This document shows, piece after piece, positions 31,459 through 41,585 of a DNA stretch of 64,000 nucleotides. Position numbers and translations under genes: made by a program. Position 1 is the first letter of the stretch, and the number at the start of each line of letters is the position of its first letter. Source of the DNA: Doryteuthis pealeii (lineage: Eukaryota; Mollusca; Cephalopoda; Myopsida; Loliginidae); NCBI GenBank assembly GCA_023376005.1, contig CM042151.1, positions 78,452,696 through 78,516,695 on the forward strand. The letters are read 5' to 3'. A model generated the notes under the pieces. The model saw nothing but the letters and a program-made list of their open reading frames with translations. It made no database searches and was not told where the DNA came from.

Positions 31459-32823
31459 TTATTGATAGAGATTTGAGTTCCCAGATGTACTGTGATCTGT
31501 CAAGCTGCATTTCTCTGTAGATTTTCCAGTCAAGATATTTACATCTCCTGCATGTTTTTGCATGTGATTTTTTAAATGGGAACTCTGTGAAAAAGCTGAA
31601 CCACAGACTTCACAAGTATAGGGTTTCTCTTCAGTATGTGTTTGCATATGTCTTGTTAAGTTGGCATTTTTTGAAAACCTTGACCCACATATTTCACAAG
31701 AGAACGGTTTTTCTCCTGTATGTGTTCGCACATGTGTTTTCAATACTGAACTCTCAGAAAATGCTGATCCACAAATATCACAAGTATATGGTCTCTCTCC
31801 AGTGTGTATTCGCATGTGTTTTTTTAGTGTAGAATTAACTGCAAATGCTGAACCACACACTTCACAAGAATAAGGTTTCTCCCCAGTATGTTTATGGTTA
31901 TGTGCTTTTAAATGTGATCTGGTCGCAAATCCTAATCCACATACATCACAAGTGTATGGTTTTTCTCCAGTGTGTGTTTGCATGTGTGTTTTTAAACTTG
32001 AAGAACAGGAAAATGCTGATCTACATACTTCACATGTGTATGGTTTTTCGCCAGTGTGTGTTCGCATATGACATTTTAAACTGGAAGAATATGAAAATGC
32101 CAATCCACATGCTTCACATGCATAAGGTTTCTCTCCAGTGTGTGTGTGCATATGTGCATTTAAAAGTGAACTGACTGAAAATGCTGTTCCACAGTCTTCA
32201 CAAGTATACGGTTTCTCTCCGGTGTGTATCCGCATGTGTATCTTTAAACTAGAACACCGTGAAAATGTTGAGCCACATACTTTACAAGTGTATGGTTTCT
32301 CTCCTGTATGTGTACGCATGTGAAATCTCAAATAGGAGGTTGCTGAAAATGCTGATCCACACACTTCACAAGTGTATGGTTTCTCCCCAGTGTGTACTCT
32401 CTTATGTTTTTTTAAACTTGAGTTGACTGAAAATGCTGATCCACATATATCACAAGTGTAGGGTTTCTCCCCAGTGTGTATTCTCTTGTGTCTTTGTAAA
32501 CTGTAGTTGACTGAAAATGCTGCTCCACATACTTCACAGGTGTAGGGCTTCTCCCCAGTGTGTACTCTCTTATGTTTTTTTAAACTCGAATTGACTGCAA
32601 ATGCTAATCCACATATGTCACAAGTGTAGGGTTTCTTCCCAGTATGTGAGTGAATATGTGTTTTTACATGTGATTTTGTTGAAAATGCTGTATGACATAT
32701 TTTGCAAGTGTAAGGTTTTTCTCCAGTGTGTGTACGCACATGTACTTTCAAATTTGAACTCTTAGAAAATACTAAATCACACACTTCACAAGAAAATTTT
32801 TTATCTCCCGTGTGTTTTTCCAT
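31459..32823 (-). CDS. ZNF2: C2H2 zinc-finger protein, 15 fingers
   Basis: Predicted nuclear DNA-binding protein of 454 residues. Fifteen uninterrupted C2H2 fingers start at residue 10 (FSCEVCDLVF), with TGEKPY linkers, and end at about residue 424. A finger-free tail follows (AGDVNILTGKSTEK and onward, ending NLYQ). The ATG at 32,823 has a good context (GACATGG) and an in-frame TAA lies three codons upstream, so the start is well supported. Fingers 3 and 5 are almost identical, indicating internal duplication. Finger 14 is followed by TEEKPY instead of TGEKPY. The whole gene is repeated as ZNF5. No effector domain is seen. Confidence 0.95.
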   Translation of the reverse strand: MEKHTGDKKFSCEVCDLVFSKSSNLKVHVRTHTGEKPYTCKICHTAFSTKSHVKTHIHSHTGKKPYTCDICGLAFAVNSSLKKHKRVHTGEKPYTCEVCGAAFSVNYSLQRHKRIHTGEKPYTCDICGSAFSVNSSLKKHKRVHTGEKPYTCEVCGSAFSATSYLRFHMRTHTGEKPYTCKVCGSTFSRCSSLKIHMRIHTGEKPYTCEDCGTAFSVSSLLNAHMHTHTGEKPYACEACGLAFSYSSSLKCHMRTHTGEKPYTCEVCRSAFSCSSSLKTHMQTHTGEKPYTCDVCGLGFATRSHLKAHNHKHTGEKPYSCEVCGSAFAVNSTLKKHMRIHTGERPYTCDICGSAFSESSVLKTHVRTHTGEKPFSCEICGSRFSKNANLTRHMQTHTEEKPYTCEVCGSAFSQSSHLKNHMQKHAGDVNILTGKSTEKCSLTDHSTSGNSNLYQ

Positions 32824-33003
32824 GTCCTTTTATTTTTTATTTGGAAAATCTATCAAAAAATGATCATTCACGCATCACACCAGAATCATATTTGTATCCA
32901 GAGGTACAAAACTGATGATTTATAATCAATGTATTTTCAATACATCTTTAAAATGCTGTTTGGTCATCAAATGAATTCATTCTTTCTTCACCACAATTGA
33001 CAC
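32824..33003 (-). other. ZNF2 5' leader of the coding exon, with acceptor and uORF
   Basis: The predicted exon begins at 33,003 after a textbook acceptor, TTTTTGTTTTCTTTACAG. The leader holds an 11-codon upstream ORF (32,948-32,980; MNSFDDQTAF then stop), identical in ZNF5 and with a related, longer version in ZNF3 (48,594-48,647, same MNSFDDQ start). It could dampen translation, but conservation through recent duplication is no proof. Confidence 0.6.
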
Positions 33004-33825
33004 CTGTAAAGAAAACAAAAATATTAAAGAAAACAGCATCTTCATTATTTACAATCATAAATCCATAACATAATTTGTGCTTCAATAAATTCCAGCAGGG
33101 GTGGTGCTAGAATCCCATGTCCCATCTATTTATGATACACCCCACACCTGAATCTATAATATGGGTCCCCCACTCTACTACATATCAATTTGCATAAAGT
33201 AGTATTCATAGAAAACAGCATCTTCATTATTTACAATCATAAATCCATAACATAATTTATTCTTCAATTTTTCATATATAACTATTTACTGAACACTGCT
33301 TCAACCCCTTCACAAAATAAAATGAAAATGAAATGTCCGAGAAAGTTCAAGGGTGCCAAATATTGCATTTCAGGGCATATTTTTTTATTTTATTCATTTT
33401 CATAGCTTAATCTTCTAAGGGTGTTGTTAATGAATGAGAAAAAAATCTAGGTTAAACGGGGGGGGGGGGTTAAAATTGAACTCTTTCACTCACAGCATAT
33501 GACTAAAATTTTGTTAATTAATATAGAAATACTGGATAAATGAATATGACTGATTAGGTTTTAAAAAATACCTTTTCCAAGGGTATTAGTGCTATTGTGT
33601 TCTCACCTTAACTATTTTTCCTTTTTATTATTCTGTGGCATCTTACCATCCGATATCATTTTACTTTTACAGTTGATGAGCACTAATCATCAATTTTAAG
33701 TTTGTTTTGTTTTACGACATATCAACCTCAGTGGGTCATTTAATGCCAATAATGTTTTTAAATAAAGTAATCATTAAATGGATACTCAATTTTGTTTATA
33801 AACTCATGTTTTTCTATTTACCCCA

Positions 33826-34270
33826 TAGATGGGACCCTAACAGCTGCTACCACTCCGGGTCAGAGTGGACCAGTGAGCAATGGTGATGAAGGGGTGCTCC
33901 ACATTCCCCAAACCTCCAAAACTGGAACATCACCATCAGAGAGTTTAACGTCATTCCCAGGACATGTAAACTCTTCTAGCATCCATATGATAAAAAGGGT
34001 TGGGGCTTGTCATAAGGGCAATAGGGTCAAGTACAATCATATAGGTGCTAGGGCTTGACGTGACCAGCTGATTGATTGGAGAGGGCCTTTCCGACCGCCC
34101 GTCTAGCTAAGTAAGGACCAAAATGGAATATTGCATGACATGGACTGCTCAACCATCTGGGTTCTATCCTTAAGTATCACGAGTCACCACCCACAGCTAA
34201 CAGATGGCCCCACTGGGGGAGTCTTGGCCCTCTGCAGAGGTGCAGTCAGTGCATTCTAATGCCATAGCCG
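33826..34270 (+). repeat. Interspersed repeat R7
   Basis: Best-preserved copy (GATGGGACCCTAACAGCTGC, CCACTCCGGGTCAGAGTGGA). At 33,983-34,020 it shows the uninterrupted sequence where the 42-kb copy has a SINE inserted, so it documents the empty site. Preceded at 33,700-33,760 by an R5-type piece. Confidence 0.65.
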
Positions 34271-34279
34271 ACAGGGCGG

Positions 34280-34487
34280 TCAATTTTAAGCAGGCCACCC
34301 GTGTCTGTGTATATGTGTGTGTTGTAAGTGAGTGTTGGGGAGCTGAGGGGAGCTGTTGCTTTCCATCTTAGATGCATAAAACAATCTCTCTAGTCTAACG
34401 TAAGGAAAAAGGTGTATAGACACCTTCGGTGTCTGGCTGAAACTGATAATAGGCCACTCTGCTGTCTTTTCTATCAATCTATCTATG

Positions 34488-34535
<48 letters not shown>
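34280..34535. repeat. SINE-2 3' part with TC/TA tail
   Basis: AGATGCATAAAACAATCTCT, then AGTCTAACGTAAGG and GCTGAAACTGATAATAGG, then (TC)n and (TA)n. The same order occurs at 50,030-50,265 and 58,500-58,720. The middle is related to the SINE-2 3' parts at 44.5-45.9 kb. Confidence 0.55.
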
Positions 34536-34536
<1 letters not shown>

Positions 34537-34564
34537 GTAGAATTAAACAAAAGGCATGTCTCCT

Positions 34565-34836
34565 GTTTAACAATTTTATTGATGATCTTTTCAAGCTTTC
34601 TGGCCAACTTTTTTATATTTGGATAGAATCTGTGGATTAGCCCATGAAGTTTGTATCCCGAGTACTTTTGGCACTTCGAAGTGCCATCATCAGAGGTGAT
34701 GTGTTTCTGATGATGGAACTTAGAAGTGCCGAAAGTACTTGGGATACAAACTTTGGTAGACTAATCCACGGATTCCATCCAAATATAAAAAAGTTGGCCA
34801 GAAAGCTTGAAAAGATCATCAATAAAATTGTTAAAC
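34565..34836. repeat. Foldback, arms about 132 bp
   Basis: GTTTAACAATTTTATTGATG at the left and CATCAATAAAATTGTTAAAC at the right are exact complements, and the arms stay paired with few mismatches to the centre near 34,700 (GGCACTTCGAAGTGCCATCA against TGATGATGGAACTTAGAAGT). It could form a very long hairpin RNA in the intron of ZNF2. No target-site duplication identified. Confidence 0.85.
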
Positions 34837-34896
34837 ACGTGACTTTTTTAAAATTGTACATGTATAAATGAAAGAATGCTACCCAAACACACACAC

Positions 34897-34931
<35 letters not shown>

Positions 34932-34965
34932 TTGAAAATGGAAGCGAATCTGACGTTATGTTCAA

Positions 34966-35050
34966 AGGAAAAATAAACAAAGGAAAGAAAATGCTGAATA
35001 AATCTATTTTATCCATTCAGCATTTTATTTCTTTTGTTTATTTTTCCTTT
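34966..35050. repeat. Inverted repeat, arms about 35 bp, between TA tracts
   Basis: GGAAAAATAAACAAAGGAAA, then GAAAATGCTGAAT, faces ATTCAGCATTTTATTTC, then TTTTGTTTATTTTTCC. (TA)n tracts flank it at 34,903-34,929 and 35,056-35,077, the latter continuing as (AG)n and (ATAG)n to 35,117. Confidence 0.8.
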
Positions 35051-35054
35051 CAGC

Positions 35055-35101
<47 letters not shown>

Positions 35102-35727
35102 TAGATAGATAGATAGAGTGGCATTTATCAGTTTCAACCAGACTTGACCCCTCTACTTATGATACACCCTAGCCCTAAAATATAATATGGGTCCCCCAAC
35201 TCTATAACATGTCAATTTCGATAAAGTAATATTCATAGAAAATATATGAAACTTACACATCTTGGATCTTCAAGTAGGCTTTAAGACAGTCAGGAGATTC
35301 AGTTGAAGTACACACCCGCTCTTAATTTAAGAATATCTCATATTCTGTATTGTGTTATAAACTGAATTTATATACAATTGTTCTCCAATTAGAATTTAAT
35401 GGAAAAGAAGTTGAATTCTTGTATTTTAAAAACCTTTTTGGTTTTATTTATCACAAAATTATGTGAAAGACTAGATGTACACAGATTTATTTAAATATTT
35501 TAGCCTCATTTTCCTTGTTATATTTTAACTATTCATTGTATGAAATTAATAATTTTTTCTCTATTCTTTTTTTAATATCCTGCAATATTCATGCCTCTTC
35601 TGTCAAAAGAATTCATTACAATGCAAGATAAGTTCAGAAACTCGTCTGGTTGGGTCCTTTGTAGGGTTGAAAAACACTCCTTAGTTTTGTGACCCAACTC
35701 CAAGGATAAACTTATAGGATGAAATCC

Positions 35728-35866
35728 TATATTTTATATCCAAATAAGGAAAAAAATTATTTTATATTCAAATATGGAAAAAAATTATTTTATATCCAAA
35801 TAAGGAAAAAATTATTTTATATCCAAATATGAAAAATATTATTTATATCCAAATAAGGAAAAACAT
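35728..35866 (+). repeat. Tandem repeat, unit about 31 bp, 4-5 copies
   Basis: Unit TTTTATATCCAAATAAGG followed by AAAAAAATTA, with small length changes. Absent from the co-linear ZNF3 intron. Confidence 0.85.
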
Positions 35867-35944
35867 AAAAGTTGCAATCAAGCATGATCTTTTTTCCAAC
35901 TTAAGGAAAATAGATTAAAAAAATAATATACACCTGTTAGAATT

Positions 35945-36500
35945 CAATTGGACAAAGCTAATCATGAGTGTGTTTACACATACATCTGCGCTTTACTGCC
36001 AAAAATAAAAATATCAAAATTGGATCCAATTGTCAGATATTTAAATGGAGAGCAAATCAACAAAGATTCAGATTCCATTCCGCTCTGAGATGACATTCGC
36101 AGCCGACAACATCAACTTTCGTGGCCACTAGCCTAATCACAAGTGGTGTTTACACATATGTCCATGCTTTACCGCCAAATAAAAAAAAACGAAATCAAAT
36201 CGGATCATTAGATATTTAGATGGAGAGCAAATAAACAAAGATTCAGATTCCATTCCCCTCTGAGACAATGCTAAACATTCACAGCCAACAACATTAACTT
36301 TCATGGCCAACAGCTAATCACAAGTGTATTTACACAGACGTCCGTGCTTTACTGCCAAAATAAAAATATCAAAATCGGATCCAATTATCAGATATTTAAA
36401 TGGAGAGCAAATCAACATAGATCAGATCCCATTCTACTCTGAGACGACGCTACGACATTCACAGCTGACAACATCAACTTTCATGGCCACTAGCCTGTCA
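35945..36500 (+). repeat. Tandem repeat, unit about 178 bp, 3 copies
   Basis: Units begin near 35,957, 36,132 and 36,312 (CTAATCA.(A/G)AGTG.TTTACAC) and contain CGGATC, CAGATATTTA.ATGGAGAG, GATTCAGATTCCATTC, GACATTC.CAGC and ACAACATCAACTTTC. Copies differ by scattered substitutions. A 59-codon or longer open frame through it is incidental. It is absent from the ZNF3 intron. Confidence 0.88.
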
Positions 36501-36908
36501 TTGAAAAAAACAGATGTACTGACACAAACTTCAAGCGAACAATTCAATTGCTGATTAGAAAACAACTTCAATCTTCTAATTCAACACAGTTCATGTTTAT
36601 CACTATTTACTATCTATATTTTCATGCCATCGTGATCAACATCAGAAATTCATTTCTCAGGTTGTAAACACCAAAAAAACTTTTTTCTATTTGTCCACTT
36701 TTCTATCAAACAAATTCTTATCAAACTTTGTTATTTTTACCTACAAATTTTACATTCATATTTATGTTTGTGAAATTACACATTTCTTTTCATTTATACA
36801 AATTTATTCTATTGACACCCCCCCCCCCCCGAATAAATTTATTTGTTATTTGTTAAATATATGTCTTGTGTTTGTTATTTCTCTGTATTCTATGTTTAAA
36901 CTGTGTAT

Positions 36909-37105
36909 TGTTGTACCGGCCGTTCCTACAGTGGAGAATATACATCGGTTCTCACTATAAATAGTGAGACACCGAGTGAAAAGGTTGTACTGTTACCGTT
37001 TAACGGCAAGCTAGCCGTTCCTGTACCATTATTGTAAATACACTTGTCTTATTTTACCCTACCTCGACTTGACTTCTTTTTTACTGTTGGATTAACATCA
37101 CAACA
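36909..37105. mobile_element. Possible solo LTR (197 bp)
   Basis: Ends TGTTGTACC and CATCACAACA (inverted TGTTGT/ACAACA). A TATA-like CTATAAATAG lies at about 36,954 and the direct repeat (T/G)GCCGTTCCT occurs at about 36,918 and 37,013. No convincing target-site duplication, so the boundaries are uncertain. Confidence 0.35.
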
Positions 37106-37179
37106 GTTATTTTATTGTTGTTTTAAATATTATTTGTGAAGTCGGAACACACAACACTGGCTTCTACAAACTAAGTTTT

Positions 37180-37840
37180 TTTTTGTGCTAGGTGAATAAC
37201 TTATAACACTAGAGATCATCCATAAATGAAAAAGAACAATCGTTAGTAATAATTTTTAAATATATAAGAACCTCGGAAAATATGTTGCACAAAAGAGCGC
37301 ATTTTTAAACATACATTTTTAGATTGATGGATCTTCATTCCTGACAAAAATTTTGTATTCAACATGCCACCTTCTAAACATTTAGAATTCACTATCAAAT
37401 TTTTTAAGTCAATAAAAACAGGCCAATTGGATAAAAGAAAATACTCTTTTTGGATCAATTCAAAGAAAAATATTTTTTTAACTATGAAAAGAGAAAACAT
37501 GCTACAAAATTTTTTTTTTAGTTTTAAGAAAACTTTAAAAATTTAAAGAACTTTTCCTAGTATTAATTTTTTCTTTTTAAATCTTTTATTTTAAATTTGT
37601 TCCTCCAGATTAGATCTTTCTAGAAATGTCAAAATTAGGGACTGGAATTTTTTTATTCAAATGACCAAAGATTGAACTGCCACCCTAAAATCATAATTAA
37701 TAAAAAATTTAAGAATTAAAAAAAATTATTCATGATAAAATTAATGATTAAAATGTGAAAATTTCATTAGAATTGGACAGTTTCCTATTTTTTTGGTAAT
37801 TGTCTTAGAATTAAATATATATTACCTCCCTTGGTCCATA
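37180..37840 (+). repeat. Block P, copy 2
   Basis: Begins GTGCTAGGTGAATAACTTAT, identical to the start of the ZNF3 copy at 51,530. It is uninterrupted at about 37,725, where the ZNF3 copy carries the 0.92-kb BA element, so it records the pre-insertion state. Confidence 0.7.
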
Positions 37841-38164
37841 ACTAGTGTTCACTAGTGTTACAAATTTTAAATTAAGTTCTAAGAAATGAGAAAACGATTT
37901 TCAAAGGCAAATTTTTCTGATTGGAAGAAAATGATGTTATATTATATTTGTTTGTTTGTTTGTTTGTTTTTCCCCTTCCAGATATTCTTTGCAGTGGCAT
38001 TAAATTCGATGCGATTTAAATGAGTTAGTCACATAAGTTATCTAAATCCTGTGAAATATACACATTCAATGCCTTTTTTTTATCAAATACAAATCTTAGA
38101 CGAAAAAAAAACTAATGGAAAAAATCATTTGTAAACAAAGAAAATAAATAGGCGTTTTACTTAC

Positions 38165-38310
38165 TTCTTTTCTTTTCCTGAGTCTAATTTTAATTAAAAC
38201 AATGCATAATTAAAAGAAAATTATACAACTGTTTACACTTTACAGACACTCGATACAAAATGTCCGCTAAAGAAATTCAGTCAAGGGAGATAATTGATAG
38301 AAACAATGAA
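38165..38310 (-). promoter_or_regulatory. Predicted ZNF2 first exon and promoter region
   Basis: On the minus strand AATTATCTCCCTTGAC (38,280-38,295) is followed 130 nt later by AAGAA|GTAAGTAAAACG. Between them TTAGCGGACATTTTGTATCG and AAAATTAGACTCAGGAAAA match the ZNF3 exon. No ATG stays open across the donor, so it is predicted non-coding. A promoter-like module lies about 0.9 kb further upstream (39.12-39.37 kb). Confidence 0.55.
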
Positions 38311-39065
38311 ATCCCTTAAATTTTATTAGTAATTCTGCTCACTGATTCTTAATCTGTATAGTAAGTTGAGTATACTTCTAGGTTCTTTTCCTCTTTCCAT
38401 GTAAAAGATAAGCTTTTTATGTTTACCATACGAAAGATGAAGTGACCTGATTCATCAATAGTACATACATCCGATGTATGTACTGATGTACAAATTTGCA
38501 CATCTGCTAAAGTGCCGTTTTTTGAAATTCCTCAGAAATCGGCTAATCATCCGATTTTAGTGATATTTTCGGTAATTAAAGCAATAAAAGTTGAGGTTTC
38601 TTTTAAATATGTATGGGCACTTTTTAAAAAAAAGGGAGGTAACCTTTTTTTTTTAATTTCTAAATTTTAAACAATTATTTCTATAATGAATAGCTCGTTT
38701 TTTGTTGTTGTTTTTTTTTTTTTTCTTTAATAATATAAAAGTTTTTTTTAAAAATCAATTATGATTATTGGGGGTTTTGACATATGTTCTATGGTGGGTG
38801 CATGGTAAAGAGTAATATATATTTAGGTAATTTACTCATCACACCATAAGGAGACATGTATAAAGGCAGAAAAAACAAAAACTCATACGTTAAGCAAATA
38901 AAATGTCTATTGAAACAAAAATTACAATAATCAGGAATACTGATCAAAGTCCTGCAGAAATGCTTTTTTAAATGTTCATGTAATAAGATAAGTAGAGTTG
39001 TTGAGTTGACTCAAACTGGGAAAGAAAGAGTTTTTGTTCAGAATCAAATCAGCAGTAAGGTTACT

Positions 39066-39111
<46 letters not shown>

Positions 39112-39119
39112 TACCTTCA
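38311..39119. other. No gene; AT-rich with an (AG)n tract
   Basis: 38,530-38,710 resembles block P end sequence in reverse (AATCGGCTAATCATCCG, GGGAGGTAACC). (AG)n lies at 39,069-39,104. Nothing else was recognised. Confidence 0.45.
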
Positions 39120-39390
39120 GCAGTAGGCAAATATTTCTTAAAATTGAGAGATGTGGACTCATTCAGGCATGCTTGATCTTTTTGACTTGTTCTTCGAAAA
39201 AACCTGTTATTTATAGACATCTAGATAGGCTCCAAAAGGGTCTTTTGATAAACTTCTTTTTAGGCGCAAACACCTCTGATTGGTTGAAAATTATCATTTT
39301 TATATTTCTATTTTTCTCTCTAATCCTGCGCAGAGCCGATGCACAAAGCGTTATTTTCATCATTTTATTTTTGCTTTCAGAACAATAGCT
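39120..39390 (-). promoter_or_regulatory. CCAAT/TATA promoter-like module upstream of ZNF2
   Basis: Minus strand, in order: GGCTCTGCGCAGGATTAG, CAACCAATCAGAGGTG (CCAAT box), GCGCCTAAAAAGAAGTTTA, TCTATAAATAACAGG (TATA box near 39,210) and, further down, GCTGAAG|GTACTA followed by a CT-rich stretch (39,095-39,115). It is homologous to 10,930-11,215. It points the same way as ZNF2 and may be an alternative or upstream promoter, or the promoter of a different transcript. Confidence 0.5.
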
Positions 39391-39419
39391 TCCGGCTCAC
39401 GACAGTTCCTTTGAATAAA

Positions 39420-39850
39420 AAAAAAATTGAATCCCTAATTTTTCCATTTCTAGAAAGCTTAATCCAGAAGACCACATTAGAAAATTAGAAAATAAAAATT
39501 TCAACACACGAAAAATTTGTTTGAAATTTAAAAGCTATTTTCTTAAAACTCCAAAAATAATTTTGTAGCATGTTTTTCTTTTCATAGTTTTAAAAATAAT
39601 ATTTGAATTGATGCAAAAAAAAAAGCATTTTCTCTGATTCAATTGATTTATTTTTATTCACTCAAAAATTTAATAGTGAAGGTTAAACATCTAGAAGGTG
39701 CATGTTGAACATAAAATTTTTGTCATAAATAAAGATTGATTTCATCTATCTAAAAATGTATGTTTAAAAATGTGCAATTTTTTCCAACACATGTAATGTA
39801 ATTGTATTATATATTAAAAAATTATCCCTAATGATTGTTCTTTTACTTTA
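39420..39850 (-). repeat. Block P, inverted copy
   Basis: Reverse complement of the block P body: CTAATTTTT, TAGAAAG, AAACTCCAAAAATAATTTTG, TTCATAGTTTTAAAAATAAT, TTGAATTGATGCAAA and TAATGATTGTTCTTTT. It lies directly upstream of the promoter-like module in the ZNF2 direction. Confidence 0.65.
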
Positions 39851-40780
39851 TGGTAGATTAGAGTGAAATAGGCTTTTCCTCCTTTGGTTTTTTTGTTTTT
39901 CAAATATCTGGGATTTCACTTTGGGGACATAAACAACTGTTTCTAAAATTAAGAGGGTACAAAATTCAGACAAAGAATTCTGAAAAAAAAATTCTGCAAA
40001 GATACAAGAAAGTTCAAAAGAATTTTCTGGGAAAAAATCTTTCAGTCCCCCCGACCTCTCCGTAAAATTTCCTCCCATACACCTATGCTTCTAGGGATAA
40101 TTTCTCATAAAACTCTATACATTAGATAATTGTAGATATATATTGAAATAAACAAAGCTATATATAAATCAATAATACCGGCAATGTATTTATTAAAACT
40201 TGTCTTAAATGACAATGTGGACTGTTTATTGTTGCATACATAATTTCTGAGTATATATAATACAGGGTTGTTCTTGTTTCTCTGAATTTTTAAGATGAGG
40301 CTTGATAATTAGTATTATTTGTATTAAACGTACTACTTCATTGTTATCTGTACAATGTTTCAGCCGATGTGCCCTCCGGCCTTCTTTAGGTATTTCTTGT
40401 CAGGTTCGAGAACCTTCTTGGACTCGAGAACCTTCTTGTCGTAATTGGGAGCCATCACGGAACTTTAAATCTAACTCTTTATTTAGTCCATGGGGGTATC
40501 CTGTTCTCATTCTGCTAACCATAGCTGGGGGTAGAGGCGTTAAGCTGTGTTAATTATTATTCTATATTACTGCTGCCCCTGCAGTCTAGAGATAATTGTC
40601 ACTTAGAACTGTCTTAACCTAACTCCTTTATCCACTAGGCTATGTGTCAAATTGGACAATCCAGTATGAATTTTGGGAACTTATAACCCTAGTCTCTTGT
40701 TTTGTCTAGAATATCTACCTATTTACTCATGTATTCTTTTTTACCTAGACTCGTATTAGGTGTCTTTTAAAAAATTTTTT
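39851..40780. repeat. Repeat pieces: partial R4 and R6
   Basis: 40,115-40,262 is a diverged inverted R4 fragment (TATATATAAATCAATAATACC, GTATTTATTAAAACTTGTCT in shorter matched blocks). 40,270-40,560 is R6, as at 23.0-24.3 kb. 39,851-40,110 and 40,561-40,780 show nothing recognisable. Confidence 0.5.
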
Positions 40781-41135
40781 GTAGTTCTTTGTTCTATGTA
40801 TTAATGATTTTGATTCCTCCCATACATCTATGCCTAGAACTCATTTTACAGACAAAAATACGTTACAAAAAGTCGCCATTTTTTGCAACCCCCCTCAAAT
40901 TTGAAGAGCTAAAAATTGACATAACTCTGCCAATTTTTGGAATTGGAAGCTCACATTCTGGGGATTGGCTAACTTTATCATAATCCACACTTGGACAAAA
41001 TTTCAGAAAAAATTGAAGCGGTTGGGTGATATGACCTGGATGATTTGACATGGAATTACCCATATATAATACAGGGTTGTTCTTTGTTCTATGTATTAAT
41101 GATTTTGATTCCTCCCATACACCTATGCCTATAGG
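40781..41135 (-). repeat. R8 (inverted) between direct repeats
   Basis: 40,787-40,832 and 41,086-41,131 are direct repeats (TTCTATGTATTAATGATTTT, then GATTCCTCCCATACA.CTATG) that bracket an inverted R8 copy. ATATAATACAGGGTTGTTCT also occurs at 40,255 and 41,063. The arrangement suggests a tandem duplication or R8 target duplication. Confidence 0.6.
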
Positions 41136-41585
41136 CATAAAATACATAGATGGGTTGACATTAGATACAATCATTAATCATGTAATGACATACATACATA
41201 AAAAAAGATTTCCTATTTTACATATATATTTACATTCAGGAAAGTCTGATTAATTCATTTCATTAATTCAACAGCTCAACAACTGTATAATGCACAATTT
41301 TCAATAACTATTGAATTATCACAGTTTGTAAGTGCAAGAAACAGTCTCACACAAGATTGAGGATTTTTTAAAGAAAGGACAGTCTGTTAGAACTGGCCAA
41401 GTTAAAAAGGAACAACATATTATTAGGTGTGGGGTGGGGTTAGAAAATCACTCTCCATTGAGAGTTGTCTATGATTTGTAAAACAAAGAAGCTTTTCTTC
41501 ATCAACTCGAGAATATATATTCCAGATTTAATACCTGTCCAGACGAAGATCACAACATTAATAATGAAGTGAGAGGTATTGTTCA
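41136..41585. other. No gene recognised
   Basis: AT-rich sequence without recognisable repeat family or coding motif; short open frames look random. Confidence 0.4.

Larger units (their letters stand above)
33004..38164 (-). other. Predicted ZNF2 intron (5.16 kb)
   Basis: Bounded by GAAGAA|GTAAGTAAAA at 38,165/38,164 and TTTACAG at 33,004. It is largely co-linear with the ZNF3 intron: 33,385-33,690 with 49,703-50,015; 34,280-34,540 with 50,025-50,265; 35,095-35,690 with 50,255-50,860; 37,180-38,164 with 51,525-53,469. Private to this copy are R7 (33,826-34,270), the 34.56-kb foldback, the 178-bp tandem repeat and an LTR-like element. The stretches 33,100-33,385 and 36,500-36,900 hold nothing else I recognise. 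Confidence 0.6.

Noticed and set aside
34644..34900. Two overlapping open frames on opposite strands (about 75 and 87 codons)
   Set aside because: Both arise from the inverted-repeat foldback, whose arms read similarly on both strands.
40863..41174. 103-codon minus-strand frame
   Set aside because: It crosses an R8 repeat and its flanking direct repeat; the other R8 copy at 30.4 kb does not keep the frame.
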